NCBI RefSeq assembly: GCF_002154225.1
Contig: NZ_MTSE01000021.1
Location: 1 to 50,778, forward strand
DNA: 50,778 nucleotides
Direction: 5' to 3'
Source of the DNA: Hymenobacter crusticola
GTDB lineage: Bacteria; Bacteroidota; Bacteroidia; Cytophagales; Hymenobacteraceae
In this document: piece after piece, positions 1 through 8,248 of the stretch
Layout: each line of letters starts with the position of its first letter
How positions within the stretch are numbered: position 1 is the first letter of the stretch
The notes under the pieces: generated by a model
What the model saw: only the letters and a program-made list of their open reading frames with translations
Databases searched by the model: none
Told to the model about the DNA's origin: nothing
Translations under genes and position numbers: made by a program

Positions 1-282
1 GCGCGACCCCCCGGGGCTGCTCGCGTTTTAGGCCCCCTACCCCAGTAATAAGCTGGTTGGATCAGTCTCTATAAATTAGCAGCTAAATCAGAAAATCGCT
101 TTTTCCTCTGGTACTTAGTTTATCTTCAAAAAACCAGTGTGTATCAGGATAGTTTACCATAAAATACTTCCTGAAGTCCTGCCTGTAACTATCAGGACAG
201 TAGAGTATCTGTTTGGTAGATAGCAACCTTTGTTGTTGGTATAACCCTAGAAGACAAAGCTGTTTCCCTTCCCCCGGCTATC
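1..282. other. Gap downstream of the peroxidase operon, no gene assigned
   Basis: No convincing coding region. Open frames run in from the left edge on the plus strand and stop within about 75 bases, too short to identify. A 12-base element TATCAGGAYAGT occurs twice in direct orientation (142-153 and 190-201), 48 bases apart. No clear terminator is seen for the minus-strand operon that ends at 283. Confidence 0.4.
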
Positions 283-2103
283 TTATTCTGTCGTGTCTGT
301 CAGTGAGTTTATAAAGGACACAATGGCCCGCTTTTCAGTTGGAGATAAGCCTAGCTTGTCCTCCCCTAGTGTCTGTGTGGGTACGTTTAGCCCCAAACCC
401 AAGCCACCACCTTTGTTGTAAAAATCAATGACCTCTTCTAAACTTTGATACACGCCATTGTGCATGTAAGGAGCTGTGCGAGTGGTATTACGCACTGTAG
501 GAGTTTTGAAGGCATATTGCTGATGCGCAATAGAATGAAGCAAATACTTTCCTTGGTCTTTGTCGAGGGTCGATTGTAATGTGTCTGTGCTAGCTGGCAC
601 CCCTAAGACTTCATACTCTACTTTGCTGTAGAGAGGAGGAACACTCCCATTAAAGAGCGGCATGTAGTGACAGGTACCACATTTAGCTTTGCCCATAAAT
701 AGATTAAAGCCACTAATTTCCGGGCCGGTCAACATCGTAGTGTCGCCGCGCATATACTGGTCGAAGCGGCTATTGAGTCGTCCTAAAGATCGAATGTAGG
801 TAGCTAGCGCTTTACGAATATTGCGTTCGGTAAGTGGCATTAGATCATTGGTGAAAGCTTGCGTGAACATTTTTACATAGCTCTTTTTTCGGCGTAACGC
901 ACTTGTTACTTTATCAAAGTGGCCACCCATTTCCGCTTTGTTAGATACAACTTCGTGAATCTGATCTTCCAAAAACGATACACGACCATCGTAGAACTGA
1001 ACCGGCTGCAGGCCAGCATTTAACAAGGTAGGAGTATTGCGCTCTAAGGCGACGCCTGGAAGCAGCGACTTATTCACTTTCAAGCCATCGGTGTAAGCAC
1101 GGCTAGGTATGTGGCAACTGGCACAGGTGCGCCCGCTCTGTGCTGATAAAACAGGCTCCTGAAACAACGCTTTGCCTAAGGCTAGCACTGCTGGGGTAGC
1201 TGGCGCAGCATCGGTGGGTGCAAAGAATATGGGATCAAATGCATCAGCAGCGAAATAACTGACAGCGCTAGGGCGAATAGCACGCCTAGCTTGCACAAAA
1301 GGAATTGACTGCTCGCGTTGCACTTGCTGTAAAGCAGCTAACAAAGGATTGAAATACCGCACCAAAAAAGCGGCACGATCAAATCCATTGAAGCTAGCAA
1401 CAGAGGTACCTGCTGCCTGAACAGCAGCAACGCTCCGTTGCACTTGGCGCCTATACGAGGCTGAAGGCGCGAAGTACTTCAGCACCTCCCCTGCTCCTTC
1501 GAGCGTGGTGGCGGCTTCGGGTAAGGAAGCAAATGCCACAGGTGAATCAAAGCCGGATAGGCCCTTCGTCGCTAGTCGGTACAGGTTTAGACGTACGGCA
1601 TCGAATACTTCTGCATCCGAGAAGGTGAGTGACGGTGCTTGGCCTTGCAGGTAGCGAATTTGGTACAGCATATTTTCTAGCTCCTGACCGATCAAGTCGC
1701 GCGTGATACGGTCGTCGGTAGGGCCATACACGTATTCCTCTAGCACTTGGAATCCAGTGGGCGGTATTACTTGCTCCGGCTCGCTCGGTTCAGCCTCAGG
1801 CAGAGCAGCCCCGTTTAGCCGCTGGGCAGCGTTTGGATAGTAGTATTCTATGGCAAACTCTACGCGTTTATATTCGGCGCGGCAAGCCATAAAGCTGGCT
1901 TTCAAGCTGGTTGCACTAGCGCTGGCGCTAGTTTCACGAAAGTGTATTACAGCCTCTTGCAGCCGACCTAGGTGAGCTTCGTAGTAATCCTTTACTTCCT
2001 CAGATGGAGTTTTACGCAGGATAGTGAAGGAAAAAAGTAGCGCTGCCACACTCAGTGCCAAGAAACGACCTAGGGCTTGCGGACGAACTGAGTGAAAAAT
2101 CAT
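283..2103 (-). CDS. Di-heme cytochrome c peroxidase (MauG/CcpA family) with imelysin-like N-terminal region
   Basis: 606 residues, about twice the usual length of a bacterial di-heme peroxidase. An N-terminal hydrophobic segment (about residues 10-30) exports it. Residues about 35-285 are helical and contain GFQVLEEYVYG, which resembles the GxHxxE-type segment of imelysin proteins. The C-terminal half carries two CxxCH heme-binding motifs, CASCH at 327-331 and CGTCH at 475-479, placed as in MauG/CcpA peroxidases. The family reduces peroxide or oxidises proteins in the periplasm. It is the last gene of a three-gene operon: its ATG overlaps the LRR stop codon (ATGA). The heme motifs are certain; the imelysin relationship is my reading of a short motif plus helical character, and the true substrate is unknown. 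Confidence 0.88.
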   Translation of the reverse strand: MIFHSVRPQALGRFLALSVAALLFSFTILRKTPSEEVKDYYEAHLGRLQEAVIHFRETSASASATSLKASFMACRAEYKRVEFAIEYYYPNAAQRLNGAALPEAEPSEPEQVIPPTGFQVLEEYVYGPTDDRITRDLIGQELENMLYQIRYLQGQAPSLTFSDAEVFDAVRLNLYRLATKGLSGFDSPVAFASLPEAATTLEGAGEVLKYFAPSASYRRQVQRSVAAVQAAGTSVASFNGFDRAAFLVRYFNPLLAALQQVQREQSIPFVQARRAIRPSAVSYFAADAFDPIFFAPTDAAPATPAVLALGKALFQEPVLSAQSGRTCASCHIPSRAYTDGLKVNKSLLPGVALERNTPTLLNAGLQPVQFYDGRVSFLEDQIHEVVSNKAEMGGHFDKVTSALRRKKSYVKMFTQAFTNDLMPLTERNIRKALATYIRSLGRLNSRFDQYMRGDTTMLTGPEISGFNLFMGKAKCGTCHYMPLFNGSVPPLYSKVEYEVLGVPASTDTLQSTLDKDQGKYLLHSIAHQQYAFKTPTVRNTTRTAPYMHNGVYQSLEEVIDFYNKGGGLGLGLNVPTQTLGEDKLGLSPTEKRAIVSFINSLTDTTE

Positions 2104-3020
2104 TCAAAATAAATTTTCGTATTTGGTAAGAGCGCTTCAGCTTGGCGGCGGGCTTCTGCAGTGAAAGCGTTGTTTAGCACGACAACTGTTTTAAGCTTTT
2201 TTAGCCTGCTTAAAGAGCGAGGCAGCGCTGTCAATTGATTGTCGCTCGCAATGAGCGTTTCGAGGTCAGCGAGCTTACCTAGGGTACTCGGGAGAGATTT
2301 CAACCGATTGCTCGTGAGCGTAAGCGCCTTTAACGACCGACAGCGCCCAATACTAGCAGGCAGCTGCTCTAGCAGGTTATTAGCTAAGTTCAGTTCTCGT
2401 AGCTCACTCAGTTCGCCTAGTTGAGTCGGCACATTTTCTAGCCGGTTATTATTTAGATAGGCATACTTCAGGTGCTTTAATTCTCCAAGCGAGGGTGGTA
2501 AAAACAGCAGCTGGTTGTGCGAGGTGTCAAAGTATTCGAGTTGGGCTAGGTGCCCTAGCTGCTCGGGAAGGGAGGCGAAGCTGTTCCAGGCCACAATAAG
2601 ATACCTCAAACTATCTAGCTTGCCAATGCTAGGTGGCAACTCGGCTAATGCGTTTTCATTTACTTGCAATTGCCGCAATCGATGCAGATTGCCGAGCTGA
2701 GCGGGCAGATCTAGCAGGCCGTTTTTGTTGGCGAATAACTCCTGAAGGCGATCTAGTTGGGTTATCTCGTCGGGCAAATGGCGCAGGTGATTGTCCTGCA
2801 CGTGCAAGCGGCGTAGCATCGGTAACTTGCCTACGGAGACAGGCAACTGCTCTAAATCCTGGAAACGGAGGTTCAACTCTAGCGTGCAGGCCGGATGGCT
2901 TAGTGCTTCAGCGACAGTGAAAGCGGCTGGATTAGCACACTGCGCTAGACAAGTGTTGCCCCGCAGTACCTGCGGGGCAACCAATACAAAGAGGAATGTT
3001 ATGAGCGTAGGTAGCCTCAC
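2100..3020 (-). CDS. Exported leucine-rich-repeat protein
   Basis: 306 residues. An N-terminal signal peptide (about residues 1-26, ending near CLAQ) is followed by roughly ten 23-residue leucine-rich repeats of the form LxxLxLxxNxLxxLPxxLGxL, filling residues about 47-290. LRR arrays form curved binding surfaces, so this is probably a periplasmic or secreted binding partner; no catalytic domain is present. Start is GTG at 3020, forming a GTGA overlap with the stop of the upstream PhoX-like gene, and its own stop overlaps the peroxidase ATG. Translational coupling of all three genes is likely. The ligand cannot be inferred from sequence. Confidence 0.88.
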   Translation of the reverse strand: MRLPTLITFLFVLVAPQVLRGNTCLAQCANPAAFTVAEALSHPACTLELNLRFQDLEQLPVSVGKLPMLRRLHVQDNHLRHLPDEITQLDRLQELFANKNGLLDLPAQLGNLHRLRQLQVNENALAELPPSIGKLDSLRYLIVAWNSFASLPEQLGHLAQLEYFDTSHNQLLFLPPSLGELKHLKYAYLNNNRLENVPTQLGELSELRELNLANNLLEQLPASIGRCRSLKALTLTSNRLKSLPSTLGKLADLETLIASDNQLTALPRSLSRLKKLKTVVVLNNAFTAEARRQAEALLPNTKIYFE

Positions 3021-4690
3021 TTCTTAATGAATGCGCGCGTGTTTGTAATATGAGGCGTTTTGATGAGCAAGATATATTGGCCACTGCTCAATGAACCTAC
3101 GGGCAGCTTTAATAGATTGGCACCTGGTTTTAAGTTGATAGACTTCTCTAGGAGCACTCGGCGCCCGATGGTACTTACCACTTGCAAAATGGCTACTTCT
3201 TGCTTGTCGCTTGGCAGTTCTAGGGTGAGTTCGTCGGCTACGGGGTTAGGATATACTTCTAGTTTGGCCGAGTTTTTTATAACCTGCGTAGCAGCAACCG
3301 TAGAACCTAGGTTTTCTTTCCGAGCAATAACGACAGTAGTAGCGCGGTTGAATACGATGGGCTGCCCAGCCGCGTCAGTGGTAGATTGGGTGTTGGTGCT
3401 GCTAGGTCCTTGGATAGAGACGAACATGAATTTCTCATCGGGCGACAAGGTCATACCCGTTGGCTCAGAACCCGCGGGAGTTGTAGCAAACAACTGCACT
3501 GCTGGAGCAGCCTGCGTATGGCAGGGCTTCACCAGCCAGATATGATTCCGCCCACCATCCTGCAATACATACAAGTTACCCTGCGAGTCGAAAGTCAAGT
3601 TATCGTTACCGGTGCTCCAAGGCTCCATCACAGTGCCTGAAGCATAAGTAATTGGGTAACTCTTATCCGTGACCCCTACTGGCTGCCCCACGAATATTTC
3701 GAAGTTGCTAACGGCAGTGGCGGCATCGTTGAAGCGATACACGCGGCCCGTACCCTTCGAGGTGAAGTAGATGCGACCATCGTGTGGCCCGATTTCTACG
3801 TCTTCAACTCCGTTGAAGCTCGTGGCACCTAGGGCGGTAGCTAGGGTTGTTGTGTTGTTGCAGTCGGTTGGTGTAGTGTTTGGTACTTGAATCCATTGGC
3901 CGGTGGTGGCAGTCCCGATTGCGCCATTCAGCTTTAGCACATACAGATTGCCGTTGGCCAATTTGCCAGAAACATCTGCAATGTATTTATAGAGGTAGCT
4001 AGTACCGCCATCATCGGCACCTTCGTATACAGTGCGACTATCAGATGCGGGCGCTACGTTTTCGTGACGCATGCGGCCCATTCGCCACAACTTATCTGGC
4101 TTGCCATCCCCATCTTGGTCTTTTACAGTGTGAGTGGCAGGATCTAGCTCAACGTTCCAGCCGAAGTCCAGGTAGCCATCGTTGTTGCTGTCTGTGGGGG
4201 CCGTGGGCGTATTTTCTTCGCACGTAATAACTGTTTTCCAAGGAGTGATACCGCCCGAACAATTATTGTACGTACCAACCACTGAGGTAAAGTCGACTGG
4301 GTTCTTGTCCGTTACGTTCCACAGCTTTGGTCCGGAGCCAAACTGTAGGTTGACTATGCTTACGCCCGAAGATGCTGTCGATGAGCCTTCGTGATTGATG
4401 GATAGGTAACCGTTGGTGCTGCTATTGTTAATAGGTACGTAGCCCGTAAAGTCGTTTGCTGCCTTTACGGTCCCATCATTTGGGTTAGAATAGGCATCGC
4501 CGGTCTGCACCAGCATTTGGTAAGTATGCGTTAATGGAATACGCAACACTTGCGTCTGAGCGCTAGGTTGTACGGAAGTAAAGTTACTCAAGTGGCTGTC
4601 GGGCAGTGTAGTACAGTCGCCAGGGTTGGTCTGGGCTTGCACGGTACTACCAACAGCGAGAGCAGACAGAAAGAGTAGGTTTTGTTTCAT
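3017..4690 (-). CDS. PhoX-like phosphatase (DUF839) with T9SS type A sorting domain
   Basis: 557 residues. Signal peptide MKQNLLFLSALAVGSTVQAQ, then a beta-propeller-like PhoX/DUF839 domain. Recognisable segments are INHEGS near residue 98, TCEENT near 155, RMGRMRHENVA near 205, FNGVEDVEIGP, and an acidic DQDGDGKPDK loop that may bind calcium. PhoX enzymes are secreted alkaline phosphatases using iron and calcium. The C-terminal 80 or so residues (LEVYPNPVADELTLEL to TRAFIKK) form a type A sorting domain, so the protein should leave the cell through T9SS. It is the first gene of the operon with the LRR protein and the peroxidase. Substrate is not determined; phosphatase activity is inferred from the family. 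Confidence 0.85.
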   Translation of the reverse strand: MKQNLLFLSALAVGSTVQAQTNPGDCTTLPDSHLSNFTSVQPSAQTQVLRIPLTHTYQMLVQTGDAYSNPNDGTVKAANDFTGYVPINNSSTNGYLSINHEGSSTASSGVSIVNLQFGSGPKLWNVTDKNPVDFTSVVGTYNNCSGGITPWKTVITCEENTPTAPTDSNNDGYLDFGWNVELDPATHTVKDQDGDGKPDKLWRMGRMRHENVAPASDSRTVYEGADDGGTSYLYKYIADVSGKLANGNLYVLKLNGAIGTATTGQWIQVPNTTPTDCNNTTTLATALGATSFNGVEDVEIGPHDGRIYFTSKGTGRVYRFNDAATAVSNFEIFVGQPVGVTDKSYPITYASGTVMEPWSTGNDNLTFDSQGNLYVLQDGGRNHIWLVKPCHTQAAPAVQLFATTPAGSEPTGMTLSPDEKFMFVSIQGPSSTNTQSTTDAAGQPIVFNRATTVVIARKENLGSTVAATQVIKNSAKLEVYPNPVADELTLELPSDKQEVAILQVVSTIGRRVLLEKSINLKPGANLLKLPVGSLSSGQYILLIKTPHITNTRAFIKK

Positions 4691-4945
4691 GAGGCTTGGT
4701 TTGGATGCGGCTGCAAGGTAGGCCAGCTATGTTTCCTCTAGTTTAAGCTAGCATTAATGCAATATGAGCTTTTGATGAAGGTAGCTCCTATATATTAGCT
4801 TGCCAACCCTTCAAACGCTCCTCGCAACCGCAGCTTTGGTTTCGCCACTTAGCGCATCAAGCCTTAAGCCGACTATGCTAGGGCTCTCAAGTCTTTTTAA
4901 AGATCTGTTTGGGAAATTTGGCAGGGTGCTTATGGCTCCCCTTTA

Positions 4946-4976
4946 GTTACCAATAATTGAAATTATTTTTGGTAAC
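4946..4976. promoter_or_regulatory. Inverted repeat, possible operator
   Basis: GTTACCAA (4946-4953) pairs perfectly with TTGGTAAC (4969-4976) around an AT-rich centre that is itself partly symmetrical. It sits between two divergent genes, with no T-tract typical of a terminator. Function is inferred from position only. Confidence 0.4.
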
Positions 4977-5052
4977 CATCTTTATCACAACAGGTTGCAT
5001 ATAAAATATCTGCTTCATATACACTGCTGTAAAGATTTATCGAATATTTTAT

Positions 5053-5092
5053 CAAGGTACCTTGCGTCACATAGTACCTTCCACTACATTTG
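5053..5092 (+). promoter_or_regulatory. Promoter with overlapping CAAGGTACCTTG palindrome
   Basis: TTG at 5062-5064, 20 bases, then TACATTTG at 5085-5092 fits the Bacteroidota consensus TTG-N19-21-TAnnTTTG. The -33 TTG is the end of the perfect 12-base palindrome CAAGGTACCTTG (5053-5064), a good position for a repressor. The half-site GTACCTT recurs at 5074-5080. The same palindrome occurs at 8094-8105. Confidence 0.55.
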
Positions 5093-5376
5093 TATCACTA
5101 CTTGGAACTAAACCCTGGCCGTTATTGCCGCCCAACCGGGGCGGCGCCCGCCGGGCCCCAACGTCATCCGAAGCAGGTAAGTCGGTCCACAAATTTTCAG
5201 ACCCTAGACAACCCTCGACCGCCAGCCGGCATCTACTAGGACGTTGCACCGATGCTCTACTACTGGGCATCTCCGAATACATAGAGTGAATCCCTGCATG
5301 GGGTAACCAGCGGAACCGCGGCCGCCTGGAACAGCCCCTTATTGCCTGATTCTTTCAACGCTCCTCTCCTATTCTT

Positions 5377-7824
5377 ATGAACTCCTTCCTTACTTTTCGC
5401 CGGGCGCTGCGGTGCCTTGGATTCCTCGTTGCGCTCTTTCCACTAGGGTTGCAGGCCCAAAACGGAGGCACAGTTTCGGGCAAGCTGCAAGATCAAAGCA
5501 ACAACCAGCCGCTTCCATTTGCCAATGTGGTACTCCTGAAGACGCAGGATTCCAGCTTCGTTGCGGGTGCCCAAACGAGTGAAAATGGGGCTTTCGCTGT
5601 AGAAAAAGTCGCTACGGGTACTTACCTATTACGCGCTACAGTAGTTGGTTATCAACCGTTTAGAAAGACGGTAGCGCTTACCGCAACGGCCCCTTCGATA
5701 CAACTGGGTACCTTAAGAGTAGCGCCTTCGGCTGTGCAGCTTAAAGGTGTCGTTGTACAAGGCGAGAAAGCTGCCGTTGTAGATAATCTCGATAAGAAGG
5801 TAATAAACGTTAGCAAGGATCTGAACAGCACGGGTGGTACGGCCGTGGATGTCTTGCAAAACGTACCTTCCGTATCCGTTGACCAGAGCGGGCAAGTAAG
5901 TCTGCGTGGCACACCAAACGTGACCATCTACGTGGATGGTAAGCCAGCACCTAGCACCTTCCGTCTTGATCAGCTACCTGCCAGCCGCATTGAAAATGTG
6001 GAAGTTATCACTAATCCTTCGGCGCGCTACTCGGCTGCTGGCTCGGGTGGGGTTATCAATATCACGCTAAAAAAGCAGCAGAAGGACGGCTGGAATGGGC
6101 AAGCAGTGGCTAACGTCGGTACGCAAGACAAGTACAACACCTCACTTAACCTAAACCGGAAAGCCGGAAAGCTGAACTTTTTTGGTAGCTACGACGGCAG
6201 CGACAACCGGTGGCATGGTGCGGGCGACCTGCACCAAGTGGCCACGGTAGGCAACTCTACTACGCGCACCGACCAGGACAGCCGCAACGTCAGCCACAAT
6301 TCCTACCACGGTGGCCGTGTTGGACTAGATTACGATCTCACTGATAACCAAAAACTCACAGTAGCTGCCGATTTGAGTCGCAACAAGGGCTGGGAGCGGG
6401 AAAACCTTACGACACTTCTCACACGCAACAACGACGCTCCGCTTGCCCTACGCAACCTAGGCTACGATGATGAGCAACAACGGGAACTAGACCTTTCTAC
6501 CGATTATCGCCGGACGTGGGCGGGCCAGAAAGGCCGCGAACTAACCGCCAACGTCACGTACGTGGACGTGGATGTGGATGTGACCGTGGGCCAACGCGTG
6601 CTGGATGGCCCAATTGAGTATCCCAAGCAAGAACGCCAGCAGAAGTATGATGTTGGCTTGAGCTTGCTGATGGGGCAAGTAGACTATGTACATCCGCTAG
6701 GTGAAAAGAGCCACCTCGACGTAGGATTAAAGACCGAAAATCTCTTTACCAACGGGGGCGTTGAGTACCTACTCCAGGATGCTGATGCGGCTACCTTCAC
6801 CCGCCAAGATGCCTTCTCGTACAACTACCGGTACGAGCGCAACGTCCACGCTGGTTATGCTACCTACCAGGCAGAGGTAGGTAAGTGGAACTACCAAGGT
6901 GGCCTGCGTGCCGAATATACCAACCTGACAGGCAACGTAGTACCTAGCTTCGGCAACTTCAACCAGCACTTTCTGAACGTATTTCCGTCTGCTACGGTGG
7001 CTCGCACGTTGGCCGGCGACCAGCGCGTGCAACTTAGCTACTCACGTCGCCTCAACCGCCCCGATTTTATGCAGTTCCTGGCCCTGCCTATTTACTCAGA
7101 TCAGCGCAACTACCGCATCGGCAACCCGAACATTCGGCCTGAGTACGTGAATGCCTTCGAGCTAGGTCATCAAGTTTCGCTGGGGCAAATGAGCCTAACC
7201 AGCACGCTCTTCTGGCGCCAAACAAACCAGTCGTTGCAGTCGATTCGCGAGATTGACACGGCCGCCACGCGCCTCAGCGGCCAGCCTGATTTCATCACCC
7301 GGACCTCGTACCGCAACTTTGGCCAAACCAACAACTACGGGGCAGAACTCTCTATTACGCAGCCAGTAGCTAAGTGGTGGAAAATTACGGCTAGTGGCTC
7401 TTTCTTCCGCAATGAACTCACAAGCTTTAGCGGCGACGGCCGTAACCGCGCCAACTACACAGGCACGGCTCGCTTGATGAACACGTTTAACCCAACCAAA
7501 ACCCTCGATGTGCAGCTGACCAGCAACTACCGCGGCGCCGTCATCACGGCCCAGGGCCGCATGGCTTCGGTATACTCCACAGATGTGGCGTTGCGCCAGC
7601 GTTTATTCAATGACAAAGCAGCTCTTACACTACGTCTTAGCGACATCTTCAACACGAAGCGTCAGTACACTGAGTTGTACTCGGAAGGCTTGACTGCCAA
7701 CTTCCATAACAAGCGGGAGACGCGCGTGGGCTACCTAGGTTTCACTTACTACTTCGGCAACAGCAAACCCGCGAAGAAAATCGAGCAAGGGCCGAAAAGC
7801 GGTGGCGGTGGCTTTGGGGGCTAA
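5377..7824 (+). CDS. Outer-membrane beta-barrel family protein (TonB-receptor-like)
   Basis: 815 residues. Signal peptide to about residue 27 (LGLQAQ), a CarboxypepD_reg-like domain at about 30-115 (LPFANVVLLKTQDSSF, TYLLRATVVGYQPF), a plug-like domain at about 120-230 (DVLQNVPSVSVDQSGQVSLR, GGVINITLKK), then a beta-barrel rich in alternating aromatics. It ends in a glycine-rich tail GGGGFGG. This is the outer membrane beta-barrel family (OMP_b-brl_3 type) rather than SusC; no susD follows. Such proteins import or bind an unknown ligand. It is preceded by its own promoter and palindrome. The next gene repeats only its N-terminal domain. Confidence 0.88.
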   Translation: MNSFLTFRRALRCLGFLVALFPLGLQAQNGGTVSGKLQDQSNNQPLPFANVVLLKTQDSSFVAGAQTSENGAFAVEKVATGTYLLRATVVGYQPFRKTVALTATAPSIQLGTLRVAPSAVQLKGVVVQGEKAAVVDNLDKKVINVSKDLNSTGGTAVDVLQNVPSVSVDQSGQVSLRGTPNVTIYVDGKPAPSTFRLDQLPASRIENVEVITNPSARYSAAGSGGVINITLKKQQKDGWNGQAVANVGTQDKYNTSLNLNRKAGKLNFFGSYDGSDNRWHGAGDLHQVATVGNSTTRTDQDSRNVSHNSYHGGRVGLDYDLTDNQKLTVAADLSRNKGWERENLTTLLTRNNDAPLALRNLGYDDEQQRELDLSTDYRRTWAGQKGRELTANVTYVDVDVDVTVGQRVLDGPIEYPKQERQQKYDVGLSLLMGQVDYVHPLGEKSHLDVGLKTENLFTNGGVEYLLQDADAATFTRQDAFSYNYRYERNVHAGYATYQAEVGKWNYQGGLRAEYTNLTGNVVPSFGNFNQHFLNVFPSATVARTLAGDQRVQLSYSRRLNRPDFMQFLALPIYSDQRNYRIGNPNIRPEYVNAFELGHQVSLGQMSLTSTLFWRQTNQSLQSIREIDTAATRLSGQPDFITRTSYRNFGQTNNYGAELSITQPVAKWWKITASGSFFRNELTSFSGDGRNRANYTGTARLMNTFNPTKTLDVQLTSNYRGAVITAQGRMASVYSTDVALRQRLFNDKAALTLRLSDIFNTKRQYTELYSEGLTANFHNKRETRVGYLGFTYYFGNSKPAKKIEQGPKSGGGGFGG

Positions 7825-7848
7825 TATTACTGACTTTCACATCATTGT

Positions 7849-7896
7849 GTGATTGACACCCTTTCACCGCAGTGCTACTTTTGCAACGTCAATCAC
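7849..7896 (+). promoter_or_regulatory. Promoter flanked by GTGATTGAC/GTCAATCAC inverted repeat
   Basis: TTG at 7853-7855, 20 bases, then TACTTTTG at 7876-7883 is an exact match to the Bacteroidota promoter consensus. GTGATTGAC (7849-7857) and its perfect reverse complement GTCAATCAC (7888-7896) bracket it, one arm covering the -33 element and the other the expected start site. The transcript would begin about 360 bases before the ATG at 8249. Confidence 0.55.
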
Positions 7897-8078
7897 TCAG
7901 AATACTACTGCTCACCTGTCGCTATCACTCACCTGCTTTTTGCGCCTAACGGCTTTCGAATGGCTCAGGAGGTAACCCAAAAAAAGCTGCTCGCTTTGTT
8001 AAGCTAGGTTCTTATTCTGTCAGCTCTGTTCTTCCGCTCACCACCTGTTTTTACTAGCAGTTTACGCTCTCACATGGC

Positions 8079-8105
8079 CATATAAAATTTCTGCAAGGTA
8101 CCTTG
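8079..8105 (+). promoter_or_regulatory. Shared upstream block with CAAGGTACCTTG palindrome
   Basis: CATATAAAATTTCTGC (8079-8094) differs by one base from CATATAAAATATCTGC at 4998-5013, and runs straight into CAAGGTACCTTG (8094-8105), also found at 5053-5064. A second half-site CAAGGTA follows at 8111-8117. The pair is probably bound by one regulator; which one is unknown. Confidence 0.5.
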
Positions 8106-8248
8106 TTTTACAAGGTATATTGATTAACAACTAGTTACTTTTTATTTCCAACCTGTTTGCTTCGGTGGTTAAATCAGTACCGCGGCTGCTTCCGCCCCGA
8201 AAGTAATTGTTGCTCCTTCTTCCTTAACCCTCTTTTTCCTTTCCAGCT

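Larger units (their letters stand above)
4691..5376. other. Divergent regulatory region between PhoX-like operon and barrel protein
   Basis: No credible gene; open frames at 5062-5289 on both strands look non-coding. It contains an inverted repeat (4946-4976), a 16-base block shared with the region before the stub gene at 8249 (4998-5013), a 12-base palindrome (5053-5064), a predicted promoter (5062-5092), and a GC-rich leader of about 280 bases with small stem-loops, for example GCCGCC/GGCGGC near 5126-5145. Confidence 0.6.
7825..8248. other. Regulatory gap before the stub gene
   Basis: 424 bases. Contains a near-perfect promoter (7853-7883) flanked by an inverted repeat, and the shared block plus palindrome (8079-8105). 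An ATG frame at 7960-8007 would encode a 15-residue peptide; it could be a leader peptide or chance. The segment ACCGCGGCYGC shortly before the start codon also occurs before the barrel gene (8179-8189 and 5315-5325). Confidence 0.5.

Noticed and set aside
1..75. 3' end of a gene entering from the left edge
   Set aside because: All three plus frames stop within 75 bases and none shows a recognisable C-terminus.
5062..5289. Opposed 75- and 71-residue open frames in the leader of the barrel gene
   Set aside because: GC-rich sequence with low-complexity translation, overlapping a predicted promoter; no recognisable domain.
7960..8007. 15-residue leader peptide beginning MAQEVTQKK
   Set aside because: Too short to support; no ribosome-binding or regulatory residue pattern visible.
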